A DNA stretch of 6,711 nt, from the NCBI GenBank assembly GCA_019417125.1, contig DXVZ01000065.1, forward strand, positions 9,620-16,330, given 5' to 3'. This stretch comes from Phascolarctobacterium sp. Its GTDB lineage: Bacteria > Bacillota > Negativicutes > Acidaminococcales > Acidaminococcaceae. Below the pieces are notes generated by a model that saw only the letters and a list, made by a program, of their open reading frames with translations, was not told where the DNA came from and did not search any database. Every line of letters starts with the position of its first letter. Within the stretch, counting starts at the first letter, position 1. Shown in pieces: positions 1 to 6,310 of this stretch. Both the position numbers and the translations under genes were made by a program.

Positions 1-85
1 GCACAAAATTTTGGTTAAACACTTGGGCGAAACGGCAACCCAGCAGTACGAAGAAGCAGTTGCCAAGCTTGACATAGCCAAATAA
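1..85 (+). CDS. 3' end of a probable amino-acid ABC transporter substrate-binding protein (partial)
   Basis: Only the last 27 codons are present, read from base 2 and ending at the TAA at 83-85. The visible C-terminus is charged and helical (it includes ILVKHLGE and ends in KLDIAK). This resembles the C-terminal helix of periplasmic or lipoprotein solute-binding proteins, but it is too short to identify alone. The assignment rests mainly on context: a polar amino-acid permease and its ATPase follow on the same strand, and the binding protein is commonly the first gene of such operons. If correct, it would capture the substrate outside the membrane and deliver it to the permease. The promoter and signal peptide lie upstream of the window. 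Another operon member cannot be excluded. Confidence 0.6.
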   Translation, partial: HKILVKHLGETATQQYEEAVAKLDIAK

Positions 86-92
86 AAACAAA

Positions 93-118
93 CCCGGCAG
101 CGTACAACTGCCGGGCTT
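93..118 (+). terminator. Intra-operon hairpin between binding-protein and permease genes
   Basis: CCCGGCAG (93-100) pairs perfectly with CTGCCGGG (108-115) around a 7-base loop. It is followed only by CTTTAACTT, a poor T-run. This GC-rich 8-bp stem sits 7 bases after the upstream stop codon. The weak T-tract suggests a leaky terminator or an RNA-stabilising 3' structure rather than a full stop. Such elements are known between binding-protein and permease genes, where they keep the binding protein in excess. The effect here is inferred. Confidence 0.6.
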
Positions 119-137
119 TAACTTAAAGGAGTAAATT

Positions 138-794
138 ATGCTTGATTTTTCCGTACTCGACCCATATCTGCCGCTTTTAGCCTCCGCGGTGTGGATTACC
201 ATTAAATTTACATTTTTCTCCACCCTCATCGGCTTTTTGGGCGGCTTCATTTTGGCGCTTATTACGCTTTCACACAACAAATTCTTTTCGTTCCTTGCCA
301 AAGCGTACATTTCTGTATTCCGCGGCACGCCGCTTTTAGTCCAGCTAATGCTGATTTACTTTGCCACGCCGCAGCTGACGGGCTACACCATCAGCGCGCT
401 GGAAGCAGGCGTACTATCTTTCGGGCTTAACTCCGCCGCCTATATTTCCGAAGCGCTGCGCGGCGGCATTCTTTCCGTCGACCGTGGCCAGTGGGAAGCA
501 TCGATGTCGCTGGGCGTACCGACGCACCGTTTTATTTTGGATGTTATCCTGCCGCAGGCGATTAAAAACGCCCTGCCATCACTCGTTAACGAAAGCATTA
601 TGCTGCTGAAAGATTCCAGCCTTGTTTCCGTCATCGGCGTTGCCGATACCCTGCGCTGGGCGGACTTAATTCAGGCAAAAACCTTCCGCGCTTTTGAAGC
701 CTTCATCGTCGCAGCGGCGGTTTATTATGTGCTGGTAATGCTGCTCAATCTGCTGGGCGCTTACCTTGAAAGGAAGGTGCGCGTCAGTGATTAA
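138..794 (+). CDS. Polar amino-acid ABC transporter permease
   Basis: This is a 218-residue integral membrane subunit of the His/Glu/Gln/Arg/opine permease family (HisM/GlnP type), close to the usual family length. Hydrophobic segments lie near residues 10-42, 52-76, 86-104 and 185-208. The family signature FRGTPLLVQL is at 61-70. The cytoplasmic coupling (EAA) loop lies within about 105-150, with EALRGG at 105-110, the core EASMSLG at 120-126 and LPQAIKNALP at 138-147. This loop docks onto the ATPase encoded next. The ATG at 138 is preceded by AAAGGAG (125-131) at good spacing. The 3' end overlaps the ATPase gene by 8 bases, which implies translational coupling. Only one permease gene is visible, so the channel is probably a homodimer unless a second permease lies upstream. 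Substrate is undetermined; amino acids such as glutamine, arginine or cystine are typical of the family. Confidence 0.93.
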   Translation: MLDFSVLDPYLPLLASAVWITIKFTFFSTLIGFLGGFILALITLSHNKFFSFLAKAYISVFRGTPLLVQLMLIYFATPQLTGYTISALEAGVLSFGLNSAAYISEALRGGILSVDRGQWEASMSLGVPTHRFILDVILPQAIKNALPSLVNESIMLLKDSSLVSVIGVADTLRWADLIQAKTFRAFEAFIVAAAVYYVLVMLLNLLGAYLERKVRVSD

Positions 795-1512
795 AGTTGA
801 ACACCTTGCCAAAAGTTTTGGCAATTTACAGGTTTTAAAAGACATTTCGCTCAACATCAGCAAAGGCGAAGTCGTTACCATCATCGGCCCAAGCGGCAGC
901 GGCAAAAGCACCCTGCTGCGCTGCCTTAACCTTTTGGAACGCCCCGACAGCGGCAAAATTATTTTTGACGGCACCGACATTTTAAGCGGCAAAGTTAAAA
1001 TCGAAAACATCCGCAAAAATGCGTGCATGGTTTTTCAGCATTTTAATTTGTTTGCCAATATGACGGCGCTGCAAAACGTTGCCTATGCTCCGCGCGTAGT
1101 TAACGGACTGAGCCGCGCCGATGCCGAAGAAAAAGGCTTAAAACTTTTAAAAATGGTCGGCCTTGGCGATAAAGCCGGGCAATATCCCAGCAGGCTCAGC
1201 GGCGGGCAGAAGCAGCGCGTAGCCATTGCCCGCGCCATGGCAATGGAGCCGGAAGTTTTGCTTTTGGACGAGCCGACATCGGCGCTGGACCCCGAAATGG
1301 TAAAAGAAGTTTTGGACGTTATCAAAGGGCTTGCCAACACCGGCATTACCATGGTGCTGGTAACGCATGAAATGGGCTTTGCCCGCGACGTTTCGGACAT
1401 CATTCACTTTATGGACGAAGGGTATTTAATTGAAAGCGCTCCGCCGCAGGAGTTTTTTGCGAGCCCCAAAACCGAACGCGCGCGCAAATTCCTTTCCACC
1501 ATTTTATCGTGA
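787..1512 (+). CDS. Polar amino-acid ABC transporter ATP-binding protein
   Basis: This 241-residue cytoplasmic ATPase of the GlnQ/HisP family drives import through the adjacent permease. All motifs are intact: Walker A GPSGSGKST (34-42), Q-loop glutamine 84 in VFQHFNLF, ABC signature LSGGQKQR (137-144), Walker B VLLLDEP (157-163), D-loop SALD (165-168) and switch histidine 194 in VTHEMGF. I chose the GTG at 787. It gives the normal family N-terminus (MIKVEHLAKSF), and GGAAGG (772-777) lies 9 bases upstream. A TTG at 766 would add seven residues and swallow that ribosome site. The gene overlaps the permease end by 8 bases, and its TGA (1510-1512) lies next to the ribosome site of the racemase. 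Length and motifs match a complete, functional family member. Exact substrate specificity cannot be read from the ATPase. Confidence 0.95.
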   Translation: MIKVEHLAKSFGNLQVLKDISLNISKGEVVTIIGPSGSGKSTLLRCLNLLERPDSGKIIFDGTDILSGKVKIENIRKNACMVFQHFNLFANMTALQNVAYAPRVVNGLSRADAEEKGLKLLKMVGLGDKAGQYPSRLSGGQKQRVAIARAMAMEPEVLLLDEPTSALDPEMVKEVLDVIKGLANTGITMVLVTHEMGFARDVSDIIHFMDEGYLIESAPPQEFFASPKTERARKFLSTILS

Positions 1513-1520
1513 GGCAGCCC

Positions 1521-2249
1521 ATGAAGATAATGATTATCAACCCCGATTACGGCATGACACAGGAAGAAATGGACCTGCGCTGCCGCATTTTGCAAAACTA
1601 TGTTTCGGCAGATACTAAGCTTAACATGTGCTGCCCACAGCATTCGGGCGTGGAACTGAACTCCGCACTGGACGTGGTGCTGGCTGCGCCGGAGATTGTG
1701 CAGCTTGCTGCTGACGCGCAGAACTCAGGTTACGATGCCGTTGTTCTGTACTGCTTCAGCGACCCAGCCATCGACGCCTGCCGCGAAGCGCTGCGCATTC
1801 CCGTTATCGGCGGCGCACAGGCGGCGTGCCTTACGGCGCTTAACGTGTGCCGCAGCTTCAGCGTAATATTGGCTGACGCCGCACGCCTGCCGGAGAAGAA
1901 ATTGTTTTTGCGCACGCTCGGCGTCAGCCCGGAACGCATCGGGCAAATTACAGCCGTTAATTTAAACAGCATTTCGCCCTGGGCAGACAGGGACGCTGCT
2001 TTTAAAAAGCTGGCTGCCTGCGGACAGCAAATGCTGCGCGAAACACACACCGAAGCCATTGTTTTAGGCTGCCTGTCGTTTTTAGGATTGGCAGAACCGC
2101 TTAGCCGCGTGCTTGGCATTCCTGTTATCGATCCAGCAATAGCTGCTGTCAGCACCGCCGAAAGCATCGCACGCCAGCGCCTGTTAACCAGCAAAGTAAG
2201 CTACCCGCTGCTGTGCAGCAAAGCACGCGAAATTATAAGGGAAGATTGA
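1521..2249 (+). CDS. Asp/Glu/hydantoin racemase superfamily protein
   Basis: This 242-residue cytoplasmic protein resembles hydantoin racemases within the Asp/Glu racemase superfamily, which invert a stereocentre without cofactor using two cysteines. The N-terminus MKIMIINPDYG fits the first beta-strand of these enzymes. The two catalytic cysteines are visible: Cys78 in YCFSDPAIDACREAL, followed by IPVIGGAQAA, and Cys184 in IVLGCLSF, followed by GIPVIDP. Spacing and flanks match the family's pseudo-twofold layout. I chose the ATG at 1521 because GAGG (1511-1514) lies 6 bases upstream and the N-terminus fits. A GTG at 1509 would add four residues and overlap the ATPase stop. The gap of 8 bases to the ATPase and the terminator just downstream make it the last gene of the transport operon. 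It probably acts on the imported compound or a derivative of it. Amino-acid racemase and hydantoin racemase are both possible. Confidence 0.85.
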   Translation: MKIMIINPDYGMTQEEMDLRCRILQNYVSADTKLNMCCPQHSGVELNSALDVVLAAPEIVQLAADAQNSGYDAVVLYCFSDPAIDACREALRIPVIGGAQAACLTALNVCRSFSVILADAARLPEKKLFLRTLGVSPERIGQITAVNLNSISPWADRDAAFKKLAACGQQMLRETHTEAIVLGCLSFLGLAEPLSRVLGIPVIDPAIAAVSTAESIARQRLLTSKVSYPLLCSKAREIIRED

Positions 2250-2252
2250 AGT

Positions 2253-2282
2253 AAAAAAGTCCGGCCTATACCGGACTTTTTT
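2253..2282 (+). terminator. Rho-independent terminator of the transporter/racemase operon
   Basis: GTCCGG (2259-2264) pairs with CCGGAC (2271-2276) around a 6-base loop. The stem is extended by six A-T pairs (AAAAAA 2253-2258 with TTTTTT 2277-2282). The T-run directly follows the GC stem. The element begins 3 bases after the racemase stop codon. It is a strong terminator for the + strand, and its symmetric A/T flanks would also allow termination in the other direction. Confidence 0.92.
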
Positions 2283-2294
2283 ATTAAAACCATT

Positions 2295-2300
2295 TATAAT
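2295..2300 (+). promoter_or_regulatory. Possible -10 box for the TPR-like gene
   Basis: A perfect TATAAT stands 35 bases before the ATG at 2335, just after the preceding terminator, so the downstream gene needs its own promoter about here. No convincing -35 box is found at 16-18 bases spacing, where the terminator stem lies, and there is no extended -10 TG. In AT-rich DNA this hexamer can arise by chance, so it remains a candidate only. Confidence 0.4.
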
Positions 2301-2334
2301 GAAATTTAGCTAAATTAATCAGGATGGACATATT

Positions 2335-2964
2335 ATGGAAGATTTAACAAATTACTATCTTTTGGCACGCAAGGCTATAAAAAATGAAGAATATACTGAT
2401 GCAATCAGCTTCTATAAAACAGTTCTTACATATAACCCAAATGACTGGGAAGCAAAATTTTATACCAATTATGCTAAAATTCAGCTCACTGATTTTAATA
2501 CATTAGATGAAAAGCTCTGGAATTTTGGTGACATACTTTATACAATTTTTTCAGTACTTGCCAAAACTCCTATGCCAGAAGAATGGAAAACTGATAATAT
2601 TTTACAATGCTCACGATATGTAAGCGTAATGTTGCTGGAAATAAAAGATAAATATATCGATGCACAGCAAGAAGCATTTTCTAATATGAATTATGCACAA
2701 TCACAGTATTGTACAAGCCAGCATTGTTTTAATATGCTTGCTTATTACCGATTTGGTTATTGCTATTGCGATGCAATTGAATTTTATTTTGCAGGCAATA
2801 CAGTTATTCTAAAAGACATACTGGAACTGCGTAAATTTTTAGCAGACCAGCACAGACATGACCATGAAAATTATTTTGAACCTAATGACACAGAATACAG
2901 CAAAGAATATTTAGATGAGAATATAAATAAACTGCAAAAGTTAAGCTTTAAACTTAATGTATGA
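2335..2964 (+). CDS. Hypothetical protein with N-terminal TPR-like repeat
   Basis: This 209-residue protein has no recognised function. Residues 7-43 form a typical tetratricopeptide helical pair (YYLLARKAIKNEEYTDAI, then an aromatic-rich second helix ending in NPNDWEAKFY), a fold usually used for protein-protein contacts. The remainder looks helical, is rich in Tyr and Phe, and has five cysteines (92, 126, 131, 143, 145) and a histidine cluster HRHDH at 173-177. The cysteines and histidines could bind metal, but the spacing matches no site I know. No signal peptide or clear membrane helix is seen, so it is probably cytoplasmic. The ATG at 2335 is preceded by AGGATGG (2321-2327) 7 bases away. 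It stands alone between two terminators, convergent with hsdR. Its DNA is much richer in A+T than the transport operon upstream. It may be a stand-alone accessory gene; a link to restriction is not shown. Confidence 0.85.
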   Translation: MEDLTNYYLLARKAIKNEEYTDAISFYKTVLTYNPNDWEAKFYTNYAKIQLTDFNTLDEKLWNFGDILYTIFSVLAKTPMPEEWKTDNILQCSRYVSVMLLEIKDKYIDAQQEAFSNMNYAQSQYCTSQHCFNMLAYYRFGYCYCDAIEFYFAGNTVILKDILELRKFLADQHRHDHENYFEPNDTEYSKEYLDENINKLQKLSFKLNV

Positions 2965-2965
2965 T

Positions 2966-3003
2966 AAAAAATAAAGCGTACATGAATGTACGCTTTATTT
3001 TTT
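2966..3003. terminator. Bidirectional terminator between the TPR-like gene and hsdR
   Basis: A perfect 17-bp inverted repeat (2966-2982 with 2987-3003) surrounds a 4-base loop, with the core AAAGCGTACA/TGTACGCTTT. A-runs on the left and T-runs on the right provide a U-tract for transcripts from either direction. It begins right after the TGA of the + strand gene (2962-2964). On the - strand its first paired base lies inside the hsdR stop codon (3003-3005). It serves both convergent genes. Confidence 0.92.
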
Positions 3004-6000
3004 TATGCAGCTAATGCATTTTTGTTTATTGTTTCTATAACTTTTCTTATACCAACCCACAAACTCATATCAGCAAACACATCTACAATACTGCCCTGGT
3101 CTGTAAACGGAGCTTCCTGCAATACAGAAAAGTCTTTCATCATGCCGTTATGCACAATATATTCTATAATCTGATTTACAAAATAAATCTGGCGGCTATC
3201 CAAATTAACATTATTAAGATATTCAGCAAAAGCTTCTTTAGCAGCATTCATGTCAAGCCCGACTATTTCGCGCACAAACTCTCCCAAAGGCTTCTGTCCA
3301 TATTCTGCTTCGTAATCAGCTTTAGTGCCAAGTTCGCTCCACAGTATTTTTTCAAGCGAAGCTATATCTGCTTTAGTAAGCGGCAAATTGGTACGCAGCT
3401 TTTTAATAGCAGTCTGGTCCTGATTTTGGCGTACATAGTATTCCGCTTTCATTTTGTAATTTTTCAAATCATCATTTTCAAGCTCTGCCGGTTTTGTTTC
3501 TTTAGTAAGGATATCGTCAATAAAATGCGTATCATATTTAGATCCACCATTAGGTATATACTTAATCAAACCACGCAAATTTTTACGGATTTCCTCAAAT
3601 TCATTTATACCGGCGTTTTCAATATAATCCGTATGTATCAGCTTGTTCAAAAAATCAGCCTGCGCCATAATTTCAGGTATATTGGCAACACCGGCAACGG
3701 CTTTTACTTTTTTATCTAAATCACTGCGTCCTTTGCTGTAAGTTTTACCTGCCAAATACGCCAATTCAATGCCATACATCAATGCATCAAAACGCACAGC
3801 TTTAGGTTCATCTTCATCAGGCGTAATCAGCGGTGCAAGTTCTTCACCCATGGTTAAAGTGTTTTCATAAGTAAGTGTCCTATAATTGTCCGGGTTACTG
3901 TAAAGTTCAACATATCTTAAATGCTGGCGCACGGCAAAATTTTTCCTGTTCAATTCACCAACCTTACGAACCATATCATCAACCAAAATTTTGCGGAAAG
4001 CAATCAAATCATCAGTCTGGTACGCCAAATCCTGCAATTTAAAAGCAATCTGAGCTTTTAATTTAAAAATAGCCCCCTGCAAAGCCAGCATATTGGCAGT
4101 TGCTTTACCCTTATTCATGCGGAAGAATTCAAAGTTACCGCAAAAATCAAAAATATAAAATTTTTCTTTGTCTTCGCCATCAAGCAAACCGGGGCACAAC
4201 CGTGTACCGCGCCCAATCATCTGCCAGAACTTGGCCTTACTCATTACTTTCTTAAAGAAAACCAAATTCAAAATTTCCGGAATATCAATGCCCGTATCAA
4301 GCATATCTACCGAAATCGCAATCTGCGGCATTTTTTTCGGGTCAGAAAATTCATCAATCGCGCTTTGCGCATATTTAAGTTTGTTATCAATAACTTTAGC
4401 GTAATCCTTTAAATGCGGATATTCCTTATTAAAAACCTCTAAAATCTTTTCAGCATGGTCATGATTTTTAGCAAAAATAATAGTTTTGCCCAGCTTTTCA
4501 CCATAATCAATCCTTAACCCATCCTGCATTAAAATATTCAGCACTTTGCGGATGGTATCTTCATTAAATACCCAGTTATTCAATGCCGATGGAGCAATTT
4601 TTTCGGGAAGTTCTCCGTTTTCCATGGTAAAAGTCTTTTCATATTCTTCTTTTTCCTCAGCGGATAACTCATCGTAAGCAATACCCTGCTCAATAAATTT
4701 AAGCTCCGTTTCCACGCTTAAAAAATCAACCAAAAAACCGTCCTGAACTGCCTGCGCAAGCTCATAGCCATAAGTAGGTATGCCGCTTTCCAGTTCAAAA
4801 ATCTCGTAAGTATTTTTATCAATATCATCTTTCGGCGTTGCCGTAAGCCCAACAAGCGGCGCATCAAAATAATTAAAAATATCCCGGTATTTATTATAAA
4901 TAGAACGATGCGCTTCATCACAGATAAGCAAATCAAAATGACCACAAGTAAATAACTTACCCTTATCATCTTTAATATCGTCAATGCAGCCCATCATCGT
5001 CTGATAAGTAGAAAATACACAGCGTGCATTGGCATTTTGTTTATCTTCACACAAATTGGTTAAAGATAAGTCCGGCATTAAATTGGTGAAACTGCGCTTG
5101 GCCTGCGTAACAAGGCTGGTGCGGTCAGCTAAAAACAAAATATTTTTAACCCAGCCATGGTTTAATAAAACATCACAAAGCGCCATTACAGTTCTTGTTT
5201 TGCCGGAACCTGTTGCCATAACTAAAAGCGCCTTACGGCGGTTCTTTTCATCAAAAGCCTGGCATACTGCTTTAACGGCAGCTTCCTGATAATAACGCCC
5301 GGCAATATCTTTATTAACCATAATATTCTTTAAACCTGTACGCATTGATTGCAAGTTAAACAGTTTTTCCAAATCACGTTTAGAATAAATAGTTGCAACC
5401 CTGCGTTCCGGGTATTGATTGTCCTGTATTCTGGTTTCAAAACCATTGGTTAAAAATATCACAGGCCTGCGTCCATGCTTTTTCTCCAGTAAATCAGCAT
5501 ACAATTTTGCCTGCTGCCTGCCAACGGCAACATCAACACAAGTACGTTTTGCTTCAATAACAGCCAAAGCCTTGCCGTCGTCACCGTAGAGTACGTAATC
5601 GGCAAAACCTACATTGCTTTTATTGGGCATACCGGTAAGCTCAACCTCGTTCAGCCAATCCTTGCCTTCCGTCCAACCGGCATCTTCAAGCATAGCGTCA
5701 ATATAAAGTTTACGCGTCTGGTATTCTGTTATATCCAGCGGTTTAGGCACATAAGTCTGCTGCTGCTCCAAACGTCTGGCGGTAAGTTCTTCTTTTAATT
5801 TTTTATTTTCGGCAATCAAAGCATCTAAATCAACATCCGGGATATGCATAACCGGCCCCGGTTTGTTAGTCTGCTCCTGCAACAAAGATTTATCAAAACT
5901 TCTTTCGGTATATTCCTTACCGTAACAATACGCAATAAAATCCAAAAAGATAAATAGATTTTCCAAACATAAAGCTGCTATATCTTTAGTTATTTCGTTA

Positions 6001-6296
6001 TCCTTATGAGCAACTTTATTTCCCTTTACACGTATATAATCCATACGTTTATAAAGGTCAGGTCCAACAATATCCCTAAAATCCTCATTGGACATTAAAT
6101 TCCAAAGTTTATCCTGCCATGGTTTAACAAGGCTGTCATCAACAGAATACATCCACTTAACGGCAAACTCCATTGCGCGGCGGCAATTAAAAACACATGC
6201 CGACGGGTCAATATTAAAAATTCGTTCCGCAGATATTGCAACCGGCGCAAATGCAGCAAATTGCGAATCTGTATTAAAGACATCAAAGTTAGTCAT
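3003..6296 (-). CDS. hsdR: Type I restriction enzyme R subunit (endonuclease/translocase)
   Basis: This 1097-residue subunit works with HsdM and HsdS to translocate and cut DNA lacking the host methylation pattern. The order of parts is as follows. An N-terminal DUF4145-like helical region spans about 20-120. A probable coiled coil lies at about 154-180. The nuclease domain has Asp233 (GFADYVLY), Glu248-Ala-Lys250 and the QxxxY motif Gln262-Tyr266. The superfamily 2 helicase follows, with Walker A ATGSGKT 361-367, DEAH 460-463, LTATP 484-488 and QMIGRGTR 692-699. An EcoEI-type C-terminal domain covers roughly 930-1097 and probably contacts HsdM. Together these point to the EcoAI/EcoEI (type IB-like) group. 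I prefer the ATG at 6296: AAGGGG (6305-6310) ends 8 bases before it, whereas a GTG at 6305 would overlap that site. No frameshift or lost catalytic residue is visible. It lies 12 bases after an unknown gene and is probably co-transcribed with hsdM and hsdS outside the window. Confidence 0.95.
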   Translation of the reverse strand: MTNFDVFNTDSQFAAFAPVAISAERIFNIDPSACVFNCRRAMEFAVKWMYSVDDSLVKPWQDKLWNLMSNEDFRDIVGPDLYKRMDYIRVKGNKVAHKDNEITKDIAALCLENLFIFLDFIAYCYGKEYTERSFDKSLLQEQTNKPGPVMHIPDVDLDALIAENKKLKEELTARRLEQQQTYVPKPLDITEYQTRKLYIDAMLEDAGWTEGKDWLNEVELTGMPNKSNVGFADYVLYGDDGKALAVIEAKRTCVDVAVGRQQAKLYADLLEKKHGRRPVIFLTNGFETRIQDNQYPERRVATIYSKRDLEKLFNLQSMRTGLKNIMVNKDIAGRYYQEAAVKAVCQAFDEKNRRKALLVMATGSGKTRTVMALCDVLLNHGWVKNILFLADRTSLVTQAKRSFTNLMPDLSLTNLCEDKQNANARCVFSTYQTMMGCIDDIKDDKGKLFTCGHFDLLICDEAHRSIYNKYRDIFNYFDAPLVGLTATPKDDIDKNTYEIFELESGIPTYGYELAQAVQDGFLVDFLSVETELKFIEQGIAYDELSAEEKEEYEKTFTMENGELPEKIAPSALNNWVFNEDTIRKVLNILMQDGLRIDYGEKLGKTIIFAKNHDHAEKILEVFNKEYPHLKDYAKVIDNKLKYAQSAIDEFSDPKKMPQIAISVDMLDTGIDIPEILNLVFFKKVMSKAKFWQMIGRGTRLCPGLLDGEDKEKFYIFDFCGNFEFFRMNKGKATANMLALQGAIFKLKAQIAFKLQDLAYQTDDLIAFRKILVDDMVRKVGELNRKNFAVRQHLRYVELYSNPDNYRTLTYENTLTMGEELAPLITPDEDEPKAVRFDALMYGIELAYLAGKTYSKGRSDLDKKVKAVAGVANIPEIMAQADFLNKLIHTDYIENAGINEFEEIRKNLRGLIKYIPNGGSKYDTHFIDDILTKETKPAELENDDLKNYKMKAEYYVRQNQDQTAIKKLRTNLPLTKADIASLEKILWSELGTKADYEAEYGQKPLGEFVREIVGLDMNAAKEAFAEYLNNVNLDSRQIYFVNQIIEYIVHNGMMKDFSVLQEAPFTDQGSIVDVFADMSLWVGIRKVIETINKNALAA

Positions 6297-6304
6297 GGCG
6301 TTCA

Positions 6305-6310
6305 CCCCTT
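6305..6310 (-). promoter_or_regulatory. hsdR ribosome binding site that decides the start
   Basis: AAGGGG on the - strand overlaps the TAA of the upstream gene and is separated by 8 bases from the ATG at 6296. This spacing favours the ATG over the in-frame GTG at 6303-6305, whose first base is part of the site. The overlap with the upstream stop codon suggests coupling: ribosomes ending the unknown gene could restart on hsdR. Confidence 0.75.

Noticed and set aside
766..786. Upstream TTG start for the ABC ATPase
   Set aside because: It adds seven residues that do not fit the family N-terminus and would place the strong GGAAGG ribosome site inside the coding region. The GTG at 787 fits both.
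666..1407. Several - strand open frames opposite the permease and ATPase
   Set aside because: They are shadows of well-supported + strand genes, with no family resemblance.
1509..1520. GTG start for the racemase overlapping the ATPase stop
   Set aside because: The ATG at 1521 has GAGG at good spacing and gives the normal racemase N-terminus.
2253..2282. The inverted repeat as a mobile-element end or attachment site
   Set aside because: It has the exact form of an intrinsic terminator (GC stem, short loop, T-run) right after a stop codon, and no matching copy is seen elsewhere in the window.
3150..3719. 189-residue open frame on the + strand
   Set aside because: It lies wholly antisense to hsdR, whose protein is strongly supported by motifs. 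The frame has a low-complexity hydrophobic/Phe-rich translation and no ribosome site of note.
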